A stretch of DNA of 7,869 nt from Acholeplasmatales bacterium (GTDB lineage: Bacteria > Bacillota_I > Bacilli_A > Acholeplasmatales > Anaeroplasmataceae): positions 1 to 7,869 of the forward strand of contig JAILGR010000052.1 of assembly GCA_024696565.1 (NCBI GenBank), written 5' to 3'. Each line of letters starts with the position of its first letter. The first letter of the stretch is position 1. Below the pieces are notes generated by a model. The model made no database searches, was not told where the DNA came from, and was given only the letters and a program-made list of their open reading frames with translations. The translations under genes were made by a program, and so were the position numbers. This document shows positions 1-5,665 of this stretch, piece after piece.

Positions 1-512
1 GGTTGTTCTGATGCTGCAAAAATATCTAATTCATTAATCCAAATATGAAATAACTGAATAGGTGATAATTCATTATTTTTAACAAAAATATCGGCCTCAT
101 CCATATATGGAGTTGCTTCTTTAAACATTTTTAATCTAGCAAATATCATAATTACATAACAATATGCTGATGCTTTACCAAATGAAGCTTTTAATGTTAA
201 TAGTTTATTAGCATATTTCATTACTTCTGATGGAGAATCCATAAAATAGAAATATACAAGTTCTATTGCATAAAGTTCCCATGTGTTGTCATGATTATCT
301 ACTAAAGATATATACTTCTCAGTTATTAAATGAATATCTCTTATTTTATGAAAGTTTAAGATATATGCAACCTTATGATAAAAAGTATATAATAGGTCAA
401 TATCGAAGTCTGTAATAGTATCTTTTTCCATAAAATAAGATATTAATTCATTAAAATCTTCTTCAGTAAATTGATTCAATTTTATGTTATTAATCATTTC
501 TTCAATTCTCAT
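1..512 (-). CDS. Partial hypothetical protein, all-helical and possibly TPR-like (C-terminus outside the window)
   Basis: An open frame of 170 codons starts at the ATG at 512 and runs without a stop to the window edge, so only the N-terminal part is seen. It begins MRIEEMINNIKLNQF. It has no signal peptide and no clear membrane segment; it is rich in aromatic and charged residues and looks entirely helical. Around residues 78-145 there are paired amphipathic helices (WELYAIELVYFYF, then AYCYVIMIFARLKMFKEA) spaced like tetratricopeptide (TPR) repeats. TPR modules bind proteins or peptides and often sit in front of signalling domains, but none is visible here, so no function is assigned. A strong promoter lies just upstream, and an AGAGG sequence ends 11 bases before the ATG. 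A second in-frame ATG at 497 lacks a convincing ribosome binding site. The gene is real with good confidence; the TPR reading is tentative. Confidence 0.75.
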   Translation of the reverse strand, partial: MRIEEMINNIKLNQFTEEDFNELISYFMEKDTITDFDIDLLYTFYHKVAYILNFHKIRDIHLITEKYISLVDNHDNTWELYAIELVYFYFMDSPSEVMKYANKLLTLKASFGKASAYCYVIMIFARLKMFKEATPYMDEADIFVKNNELSPIQLFHIWINELDIFAASEQ

Positions 513-534
513 ATTATCGACAACCTCTTTTTTT

Positions 535-563
535 ATTATATCTAAAAACACTGAAATTATCAA
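535..563 (-). promoter_or_regulatory. Near-consensus sigma-A promoter for the partial gene
   Basis: On the minus strand there is TTGATA (563-558), a 17-base spacer and a perfect TATAAT (540-535). The start point predicted near 528 would leave a leader of only about 16 bases, with the AGAGG ribosome binding site almost at the 5' end of the mRNA. The promoter sits just beyond the terminator of the preceding serine operon, so this gene is a separate transcription unit. Confidence 0.8.
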
Positions 564-570
564 TAATAGC

Positions 571-598
571 AAAAGAATAAAGGGGAATAAATTCCCCT
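571..598 (-). terminator. Intrinsic terminator of the serine operon
   Basis: On the minus strand AGGGGAA (598-592) pairs perfectly with TTCCCCT (587-581) across a 4-base loop and is followed by a T-rich stretch (TTATTCTTTT). It begins 2 bases after the stop codon of the TIM-barrel gene and closes the serC-serA-TIM-barrel transcript. Confidence 0.9.
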
Positions 599-599
599 C

Positions 600-1370
600 T
601 TATAATGCTTTAAAGTATGGTACAGAGACTCTTAAGTCACTAGCTTGCTTAACCTCAAGATTAACATAAGCATTATGCTTAATAGTTAAATCCTTAAATT
701 TCTTTAAGTCAATAGTTCCTTCACCAAGTGCTAAATGGCACTTTTTTCTATCCTTACCATCATGGAAATGAAATTCTTGGAATTCTAAAGGTAATTCTTT
801 TATAACATCAGCAACTATATCATAACTTAAATGATCATGACCAATATCATAACAGAATTTAAAGCCTGCCTCATACAAATCCTTATATACTTTCTTTGTA
901 AAGCCTGGAATATTATCAGTATTTTCAATTACCATTCTAATTCCATTATCATTACAAATTTTTTCTGCTCTATGTAAATTTTTAATGAATCTTTCGATAT
1001 ATTCATCATATTCCTTTTCATAAATATAATTCTTTACTCCAGATATAGTAACAACTGGACCAGGAATTAAATGAACATTCATTGAATCAATATATCCCCT
1101 ACCAAGCTTACAATAACGCTCTAGTAATAATAAATATGCATCTACTACCTCAGGATAAGAACCTAAATCAGCCTCATCATAGAAATGAAGAGTTGCTCTA
1201 ATACCATATTTTTCTAAAAGAGCCTTAACCGTTCCTTGTTCCATTTCCTTACGGCAATAGCCAAAATTCAAATTTAATTCGATAAAGTCTAAGCCTAATT
1301 CTTTAGCAAGCTTTAGGTTATCTTCAATATTATCGTATTCATAAAGCTGAGGCATTCCAAGTAAAATCAT
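600..1370 (-). CDS. Xylose isomerase-like TIM-barrel protein (sugar phosphate isomerase/epimerase family), third gene of the serine operon
   Basis: This 256-residue protein has the size and motif order of the AP endonuclease family 2 / xylose isomerase-like TIM barrels, which are metal-dependent and usually isomerise or epimerise small sugars or keto acids. The visible motifs are FIELN (E31), TLHFYDE (H62), NVHL (H100), IENTD (E149), CYDIGHDHL (D175, H178), FHFHD (H201, H203) and NLEV (E239). E149, D175, H201 and E239 match the usual Glu-Asp-His-Glu metal site, so the protein is probably active. It has no signal peptide and should be cytoplasmic. The ATG overlaps the serA stop codon by one base (TAATG). 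Only a weak GAG-type ribosome binding site precedes it, so translation probably depends on coupling to serA. The substrate is unknown. Operon position suggests a link to serine, phosphohydroxypyruvate or hydroxypyruvate metabolism, but that is inference. No serB is visible nearby. Confidence 0.85.
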   Translation of the reverse strand: MILLGMPQLYEYDNIEDNLKLAKELGLDFIELNLNFGYCRKEMEQGTVKALLEKYGIRATLHFYDEADLGSYPEVVDAYLLLLERYCKLGRGYIDSMNVHLIPGPVVTISGVKNYIYEKEYDEYIERFIKNLHRAEKICNDNGIRMVIENTDNIPGFTKKVYKDLYEAGFKFCYDIGHDHLSYDIVADVIKELPLEFQEFHFHDGKDRKKCHLALGEGTIDLKKFKDLTIKHNAYVNLEVKQASDLRVSVPYFKAL

Positions 1371-2518
1371 TAGATCACTCTTACTCTGATTACACCCTCA
1401 ACGCCCTTGAATAAGTTAGCATCAACAGCTTTATCAGCATCTAAAATTGTATAAGCAAATTCGCCTCTAGATTGGCTGACTAATGTATTAATATTAGCCC
1501 CAGCGTCAGCAACAACCTTTGTGAAATGATTAATAACACCTGGAACATTCTTATGGTTGATTGTAATTCTTACAGCACCATTTTTAACACCAGCGTCAAT
1601 TGCAGGATAATTTACAGAATTCTTAATGTTACCATTTTCTAAGTAATCCTTTAATTGTTGGATAGCCATTAATGCACAGTTATCCTCAGCTTCTTCTGTA
1701 GATGCTCCTAAGTGAGGTAATACAATAGTATTCTTGAAATTAACAACCTTAGCATTAGCAAAGTCAGTAACATATTTTCTAACATTACCAGCTTCAAGTG
1801 CAGCACCTAAGGCATCTTCTTTAACTAAAGTATCTCTTGAGAAGTTAAGAATACATACATTCTTCTTCATTTCTTCAATTAATTCATCATTAATCATACC
1901 CTTAGTAGTTTCCATAGCAGGTACATGGATAGTTACAAAGTCAGCTTCTTTAACTGCATCTTTTAAGTTAGTAGTATATCTAACTTTAGCATCAAGCTTT
2001 AATGCATTTTGAGTAGATAAGAATGGATCATAACCAACTACCTTCATACCAAGCTTAACACAAGCATTAGCAACTAAAATACCAATAGCACCAAGACCAA
2101 CTACAGCAATAGTCTTACCTAAAATTTCAGTACCAGCAAAAGCCTTCTTAGCCTTTTCTGCAGTCTTACCGATATTTTCATCAGCAGTATTAGCCTTTAC
2201 CCACTCATTACCACCAATGATATCTCTTGATGCAAGTAATAAACCAGCTAAAACTAATTCTTTAACAGCATTAGCATTAGCACCAGGTGTATTAAATACA
2301 ACTACACCTTCTTTTGCATATTTATCAAGAGGAATATTATTTACACCAGCACCAGCTCTAGCAACAGCTAAAACATTTTCTGGTAAATCCATTTCCTTCA
2401 TTTCCGCAGAACGTACTAAAATTGAATCACATGCTTCAATATTATCTACTGTACCGTCTTTACCCTTTAATGTATCTAGGGCAACCTTTGAAATATTATT
2501 TAAACAAAATGCCTTCAT
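1370..2518 (-). CDS. serA: D-3-phosphoglycerate dehydrogenase (short, ACT-domain form)
   Basis: SerA oxidises 3-phosphoglycerate to 3-phosphohydroxypyruvate with NAD, the first committed step of serine synthesis, in the cytoplasm. At 382 residues this is the short form. An N-terminal substrate-binding part carries RAGAGVNNIP (54-63) and NTPGANANAVKEL (76-88), followed by a Rossmann domain with GLGAIG (141-146) and YDP (163-165). The active-site region has NFSRDTLV (R228) and LPHLGAST (H269). A C-terminal ACT domain covers about 316-382 (VRITINHKNVPGVI), the usual site for serine feedback. The D-hydroxyacid dehydrogenase relay glutamate normally lies in the stretch after YVTDF; here that stretch reads DFANAKVVNF, with no Glu. 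The start is supported by an AAGGAG sequence (2535-2530) inside the end of serC and by the TAATG overlap with the serC stop. It is the second gene of a T-box-controlled operon. Confidence 0.95.
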   Translation of the reverse strand: MKAFCLNNISKVALDTLKGKDGTVDNIEACDSILVRSAEMKEMDLPENVLAVARAGAGVNNIPLDKYAKEGVVVFNTPGANANAVKELVLAGLLLASRDIIGGNEWVKANTADENIGKTAEKAKKAFAGTEILGKTIAVVGLGAIGILVANACVKLGMKVVGYDPFLSTQNALKLDAKVRYTTNLKDAVKEADFVTIHVPAMETTKGMINDELIEEMKKNVCILNFSRDTLVKEDALGAALEAGNVRKYVTDFANAKVVNFKNTIVLPHLGASTEEAEDNCALMAIQQLKDYLENGNIKNSVNYPAIDAGVKNGAVRITINHKNVPGVINHFTKVVADAGANINTLVSQSRGEFAYTILDADKAVDANLFKGVEGVIRVRVI

Positions 2519-3633
2519 TATGCTAAATGCTCCTTTTCAAATTTCTTCATAAATTCAACTAATGCAACTACGCCTTCCTTTGGCATTGCATTATAGATTG
2601 ATGCTCTCATACCACCAACTGATCTATGACCCTTAAGGTTAACTAAACCAGCCTTTGTAGCTGCACTAACGAAATCAGCTTCCATTTGTGCCTTAGCTTC
2701 TGGATCAGTAATAACTTCTGGATCAACAATAAATGGTACGTTCATATAAGAACGAGAAGCTTTTTCAACTGTACCCTTGAATAATTTAGAATTATCTAAG
2801 TAATCATAAAGGATTGCAGCCTTTTCATGATTCTTCTTTTGGATACCTTCAAGACCACCATTAGCCTTTAACCATTTGAATACTTTACCACAAATATAAA
2901 TACCATAACAGTTAGGTGTGTTGAATAATGATGCATTATCAACGTGTGTTTTGTAATTTAACATTGTAGGAATCTTCTTTGATTCTTCTTCATTAGGAAT
3001 TAAATCCTCTCTAATTATTGCAATAACAACACCAGCAGGACCTACGTTCTTTTGAACACCAGCATAAATCATACCATATTTAGTTACATCAACTGGCTCA
3101 GATAAGAAGCAAGATGATTGGTCTGCAATAAGTGGCTTACCCTTTGTATTAGGTAATTCATGGAACTTAGTACCATAAATTGTATTATTTTCACAAATGT
3201 AGACATAATCCATATCATCAGTAATAGGTAAGTCAGAACAATCAGGAATATATGAGAATGTCTTATCCTCAGAAGAAGCAAGCTTAACCATCTCGCCAAC
3301 GAATGTAGCTTCCTTAGAAGCCTTCTTAGCCCATTGACCAGTAATAATATATCCGGCCTTCTTGTTTCTCATGAAGTTCATAGGAATACGGATGAATTCT
3401 AATGAAGCTCCACCTTGTAAGAATAAAACTTTGTAATTGTCAGGAATGTTTAATAAATCTCTTAAATCAGCTTCTGCTTCATCAATGATTGCTTGGAATG
3501 GTTTAGAGCGGTGGCTCATTTCCATTACGGACATACCAGTTCCCTTGTAATCTAACATTTCTTCTGCTGCTTCTTTTAATACTGCCTCAGGTAGTACAGC
3601 TGGACCTGCTGAAAAATTGTAAACTCTGCTCAT
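2518..3633 (-). CDS. serC: Phosphoserine aminotransferase
   Basis: SerC is a PLP-dependent class V aminotransferase that converts 3-phosphohydroxypyruvate and glutamate to phosphoserine and 2-oxoglutarate, the second step of serine synthesis. The 371-residue length is typical. Family hallmarks are in order: YNFSAGPAVLP (5-15), MSHRSKPF (39-46), LQGGASLEF (72-80), GQWAKKA with the PLP-stacking Trp at 101, ADQSS with D171 for the pyridine nitrogen, AGVQKNVGPAG with the PLP-binding Lys at 195, and GHRSVGGMRAS near the C-terminus (335-345), which includes substrate-phosphate contacts. The ATG at 3633 gives the classical N-terminus; its ribosome binding site is only a weak GAGAG. The gene follows a T-box leader and terminator, so it is the first structural gene of the operon, and its stop overlaps the serA start by one base. 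The protein is cytoplasmic. Confidence 0.96.
   Translation of the reverse strand: MSRVYNFSAGPAVLPEAVLKEAAEEMLDYKGTGMSVMEMSHRSKPFQAIIDEAEADLRDLLNIPDNYKVLFLQGGASLEFIRIPMNFMRNKKAGYIITGQWAKKASKEATFVGEMVKLASSEDKTFSYIPDCSDLPITDDMDYVYICENNTIYGTKFHELPNTKGKPLIADQSSCFLSEPVDVTKYGMIYAGVQKNVGPAGVVIAIIREDLIPNEEESKKIPTMLNYKTHVDNASLFNTPNCYGIYICGKVFKWLKANGGLEGIQKKNHEKAAILYDYLDNSKLFKGTVEKASRSYMNVPFIVDPEVITDPEAKAQMEADFVSAATKAGLVNLKGHRSVGGMRASIYNAMPKEGVVALVEFMKKFEKEHLA
2530..2535 (-). promoter_or_regulatory. Ribosome binding site of serA inside serC
   Basis: AAGGAG on the minus strand, 11 bases before the serA ATG and within the last codons of serC. Together with the TAATG junction this gives serA both its own ribosome entry and the option of re-initiation after serC. 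Confidence 0.65.
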
Positions 3634-3690
3634 TTGTCAAATCTCTCTTTCTTTTCTATCTTTCTTATTTTTGAGTTTTGGATATTAAAT

Positions 3691-3730
3691 AAAAAAGTCC
3701 CCCACTGCATAATAAAATGCAATAAGGGAC
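3691..3730 (-). terminator. T-box-regulated intrinsic terminator before serC
   Basis: On the minus strand GTCCC (3730-3726) pairs with GGGAC (3701-3697), and TGCAT with ATGCA extends the stem. It is followed by TTTTTT (3696-3691). The 5' arm GTCCCTTA is the same segment that must pair with AGGG of the T-box sequence in the antiterminator, so the two structures are mutually exclusive, as expected of a T-box switch. Confidence 0.9.
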
Positions 3731-3921
3731 GAATAATCAATATCCGCGGTACCACCCTAATTAGGTAACCTCACTCTAAATCCTATAACGGGGATAAGCC
3801 GGAATTCATTACATTCACCAAAGGGATGGACATAAAAGATAACTGTGCAGATTTTCACCAAACATCTACTCTCTAAAAGCAAATTACCTTCTTTTTTCTC
3901 TTTATGGGTCATATAAAAATT
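3691..3921 (-). ncRNA. T-box leader (tRNA-Ser-sensing riboswitch) of the serC operon
   Basis: The roughly 230-base leader contains the signature T-box AATTAGGGTGGTACCGCGG at 3762-3744 (minus strand), with the TGGT bulge that pairs with the tRNA 3' end. Upstream is AGAGAGTAGATGTTTGGTG, which with AAAATCTGC forms the distal hairpin of Stem I (GTAGAT pairs with ATCTGC). A CCGGCTTATCCCCGTTA segment (3802-3786) resembles the Stem II/IIA-B pseudoknot region. The likely specifier is UCC (3830-3828, minus strand) in ATGTCCATCC, a serine codon, which agrees with the downstream serC and serA. Uncharged tRNA-Ser should stabilise the antiterminator and allow read-through. T-box identity is near certain. 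The specifier codon is inferred from motif order without a full fold. Confidence 0.95.
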
Positions 3922-3927
3922 TCTTTT

Positions 3928-3956
3928 ATTAAACCATTAAAAAATTAGACTGTCAA
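3928..3956 (-). promoter_or_regulatory. Sigma-A promoter of the serine operon
   Basis: On the minus strand there is a perfect TTGACA (3956-3951), a 17-base spacer and TTTAAT (3933-3928), with a predicted start near 3921 at the front of the T-box leader. The 60 bases upstream are very AT-rich with A and T runs and could act as an UP element. A strong core promoter fits a unit controlled mainly by T-box attenuation rather than at initiation. Confidence 0.85.
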
Positions 3957-4020
3957 GAGCTATTTATGAATTTCTTTCGATATTTTTCAAAAATTAACAA
4001 ATTTAAATTGATTTGTTTTT

Positions 4021-4049
4021 TTAAAAAAAAGAAACCACACGTAGTGTGG
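4021..4049 (-). terminator. Intrinsic terminator of the helical-rod gene
   Basis: On the minus strand CCACAC, a 3-base loop TAC and GTGTGG form a perfect 6-bp stem (4049-4035), followed by TTTCTTTTTTTT. It begins 6 bases after the stop codon of the gene at 4056-5474. The 4021-3957 stretch between it and the serine promoter is AT-rich and has no gene that I can see. Confidence 0.9.
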
Positions 4050-4055
4050 AATCTC

Positions 4056-5474
4056 TTATAAATCGCCTAATAACTTTAATACATCGGCAACCTTTTGAAC
4101 TTCTTCTTCAGGGAAGCCTGTATATTTTGCAACAAGCTTAGGTGGCATACCATCCTTAAGCATTTGCTTCATTTGTTCCTTAGCTAAATTCTTTCTAGCT
4201 TCTTCTGCAGCAGATTCTGCTTTTGCCTTTGCAGCTTCAACAGCAGCCCTTGCAGCAGCAGCTTCTTCTTCAGCTTTTAATCTAGCCTCTTCTGCAGCCT
4301 TAGCTTCAGCTCTTGCAGCTTCACTATGTTTTCTAGCTTCTTCTCTAGCAGCTTCAGCAGCAGCCTCTGCCTCTGCTTTTGCTTTTGCAGCAGCTTCTTC
4401 AGCACGTTTCTTAGCTTCTGCTCTTGCCTCTTCTGCAGCTTTTTCTGCAGCAAGTCTTGCTTCTTCAGCGGCTTTTTGAGCTTGAAGTCTAGCTTCTTCT
4501 GCAGCTCTCTTTTCAGCTTCAGCAGCTTTCTTTTCAGCCTCTGCAGCAGCTTTTTCCGCAGCAGCTTTTGCCTTTGCTTCAGCAGCAGCTTTTTCCGCAG
4601 CAAGTCTTGCTTCTTCTGCAGCTCTTGCTTTTTCTCTTGCAGCGGATGTACCAGCTTCAGCTTCTGCCTTTGCTCTAGCATCAGCTTGTGCCTTAGCTAA
4701 TTCAGCAGCAGCAATTGCAGCTTCTGCTTCTGCTTTCGCTCTTGCATCTGCTTCTGCAGCAGCCTTTGCTTTAGCTTCTGCTTCTGCTTTAATACGTAAT
4801 TCAGCTTCAACTTTTGCCTTAGCTTCTGCCTCTGCAGCAGCTTTTGCTTTTGCAGCAGCATCTGCTTCTGCCTTCTTTTCTGCTTCTGCAGTCTTATTAA
4901 TAGCTTTTACACCAACTTCAGTTACGAAATATGTAAATTTATCGCCTGTAGATGTAATACCTTCACCAAATACATCTCCAGCCTTTTGATTTGGATTAAG
5001 AGTAACAAATGTAAATTCTAGTGGTTTTTCAAATTCTTCTAGATTGTTTACATCATAGAATAATGATGGTTTAATTTTAGTTTTGTTGATACTATTTAAA
5101 ACAGAAATATAACGAATCATACCTTTAGCATTGATTCTTTTTGCACCGAATTTATGAATAGTAATATCTGGTTCAGTTAACTGTAAAGCATATTCTCCCT
5201 TTAAAACAGTCATTTCTTTAGTTTCTACTTCAAATTGATCATTGAATAAAATCATACCTGTTTTTTCTTTGGCGTTGTAACGAACAGTAATGTAAGGATT
5301 GCCCTTACGATCGGTAGTCTCATAATGGTAAATCTCAAAATCTCCCTTGTTATGCTCCTCTGTATCATTTAAATATTCAATATAAGTGGAATACAAAGCG
5401 GACATCTCTACTCTTTTTTGTACGAACAATACTGTGTTAGTCTTAACTTTTGGTTTCTTATCAAATAATCCCAT
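4056..5474 (-). CDS. Hypothetical protein: beta-rich N-terminal domain, long Ala/Glu/Lys/Arg helical rod, HTH-like tail
   Basis: I do not recognise this 472-residue protein. Residues 1-195 look globular and beta-rich (for example DFEIYHYETTDRKGNPYITV and the EFTFVTLNPN region), with no signal peptide or membrane segment, so it should be cytoplasmic. Residues about 196-437 are almost only Ala, Glu, Lys and Arg in repeated AEARLAAEKAAEEAR-like units. The composition resembles TolA domain II but lacks regular Leu/Ile/Val core positions, so a long single helix is as likely as a classic coiled coil. A GTS break near 278 divides the rod. The last 35 residues (MLKDGMPPKLVAKYTGFP, then EEEVQKVADVLKLLGDL) resemble a small helix-turn-helix of the kind seen at the ends of some bacterial proteins. 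A perfect AAGGAGG lies 6 bases before the ATG. It is a single-gene unit with its own promoters and terminator. A scaffold or envelope- or nucleoid-associated role is possible but unproven. Confidence 0.85.
   Translation of the reverse strand: MGLFDKKPKVKTNTVLFVQKRVEMSALYSTYIEYLNDTEEHNKGDFEIYHYETTDRKGNPYITVRYNAKEKTGMILFNDQFEVETKEMTVLKGEYALQLTEPDITIHKFGAKRINAKGMIRYISVLNSINKTKIKPSLFYDVNNLEEFEKPLEFTFVTLNPNQKAGDVFGEGITSTGDKFTYFVTEVGVKAINKTAEAEKKAEADAAAKAKAAAEAEAKAKVEAELRIKAEAEAKAKAAAEADARAKAEAEAAIAAAELAKAQADARAKAEAEAGTSAAREKARAAEEARLAAEKAAAEAKAKAAAEKAAAEAEKKAAEAEKRAAEEARLQAQKAAEEARLAAEKAAEEARAEAKKRAEEAAAKAKAEAEAAAEAAREEARKHSEAARAEAKAAEEARLKAEEEAAAARAAVEAAKAKAESAAEEARKNLAKEQMKQMLKDGMPPKLVAKYTGFPEEEVQKVADVLKLLGDL
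4190..4900 (-). repeat. Low-complexity, internally repeated DNA coding the helical rod
   Basis: Variants of AGCTGCAGAAGAAGC and AGCAAGACTTGCTGC-like units recur throughout; for example, two close copies of GCAGCAAGTCTTGCTTCTTC (plus strand) lie near 4450 and 4599. The repeats are imperfect and in frame, coding Ala-Glu/Lys-rich helix. Such DNA can change length by slippage or recombination, so rod length may differ between strains. Confidence 0.75.
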
Positions 5475-5480
5475 AGTAAT

Positions 5481-5487
5481 CCTCCTT
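5481..5487 (-). promoter_or_regulatory. Perfect ribosome binding site of the helical-rod gene
   Basis: AAGGAGG on the minus strand, 6 bases before the ATG at 5474. It is the strongest Shine-Dalgarno in the window and fixes the start at MGLFDKK, suggesting high translation. Confidence 0.9.
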
Positions 5488-5508
5488 AAGTATATAGAAA
5501 GTCATCTA

Positions 5509-5528
5509 GTATGTTTATTATAACATAC
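5509..5528. promoter_or_regulatory. Perfect 20-bp inverted repeat overlapping a -10 box (candidate operator)
   Basis: GTATGTT (5509-5515) and AACATAC (5522-5528) are perfect inverted copies separated by 6 bases. The TATAAT of the proximal promoter (5522-5517) lies essentially in the centre, so a dimeric regulator bound here would block that promoter. In RNA made from the distal promoter it could also form a 7-bp hairpin. The binding protein is unknown. Confidence 0.6.
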
Positions 5529-5545
5529 GTAATTGATTTTTTCTA
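5517..5545 (-). promoter_or_regulatory. Proximal extended -10 promoter (P2) of the helical-rod gene
   Basis: On the minus strand TGTTATAAT gives an extended TG motif and a perfect -10 (5522-5517). At 17-base spacing the -35 is only TAGAAA (5545-5540, 4 of 6), which an extended -10 can tolerate. Predicted start is near 5510, giving a leader of about 36 bases. Confidence 0.65.
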
Positions 5546-5605
5546 TTTTTTTCTAATATTTTTTTAAACTTTTTCGTAAAATGAATAAAAAATTATTTTT
5601 TTCAA

Positions 5606-5665
5606 ACAAATGCGATGAAAACGTATTCATAGCAAAAAGATTATAATAATTCTTTTCGCATTTGT
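5606..5665. repeat. Widely spaced perfect 10-bp inverted repeat around promoter P1
   Basis: ACAAATGCGA (5606-5615) and TCGCATTTGT (5656-5665) are exact inverted copies with centres 50 bp apart, close to five helical turns. The right copy overlaps the -35 and spacer of promoter P1; the left copy lies about 18-27 bases downstream of its predicted start. Because the right copy is upstream of that start, both arms are not in one transcript, so a DNA-level role such as a looped pair of operator sites is more likely than an RNA hairpin. Confidence 0.55.
5615..5630 (+). promoter_or_regulatory. cre-like site (candidate CcpA operator)
   Basis: ATGAAAACGTATTCAT matches every defined position of the catabolite-responsive element consensus WTGNAANCGNWNNCAW and is a 16-bp palindrome with one mismatched pair. 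It lies about 3-18 bases downstream of the predicted start of promoter P1. That position usually gives CcpA repression by blocking the polymerase. This suggests carbon-source control of the helical-rod gene. CcpA itself is not in the window. Confidence 0.6.

Noticed and set aside
484..669. Plus-strand 61-codon frame starting MLLIISSILIL
   Set aside because: It overlaps the start of the partial gene, its promoter, the operon terminator and the end of the TIM-barrel gene on the other strand, and has no ribosome binding site.
1734..2552. Plus-strand open frames at 1734-2012 and 2217-2552 opposite serA
   Set aside because: They lie antisense to a strongly recognised serA, lack ribosome binding sites and show no domain features.
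3084..3299. Minus-strand 71-codon frame inside serC
   Set aside because: It is an alternative frame of the conserved serC sequence and has no independent support.
3996..4017. Inverted repeat AACAAAT-N8-ATTTGTT followed by T-run, resembling a plus-strand terminator
   Set aside because: The stem is entirely A/T-rich apart from one pair and no plus-strand gene precedes it. Such matches are expected by chance in this AT-rich gap.
4326..4700. Plus-strand Ser/Phe/Cys-rich 124-codon frame opposite the rod, and a minus-strand Leu/Lys/Gln-rich frame at 4277-4681
   Set aside because: Both are products of the repetitive Ala/Glu/Lys codons in other frames. They have low-complexity composition, no ribosome binding site and no family resemblance.
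5583..5603. Near-palindrome GAATAAAAAATTATTTTTTTC
   Set aside because: It is only A and T runs flanked by single G and C bases, with several mismatches, and is not convincing as an operator.
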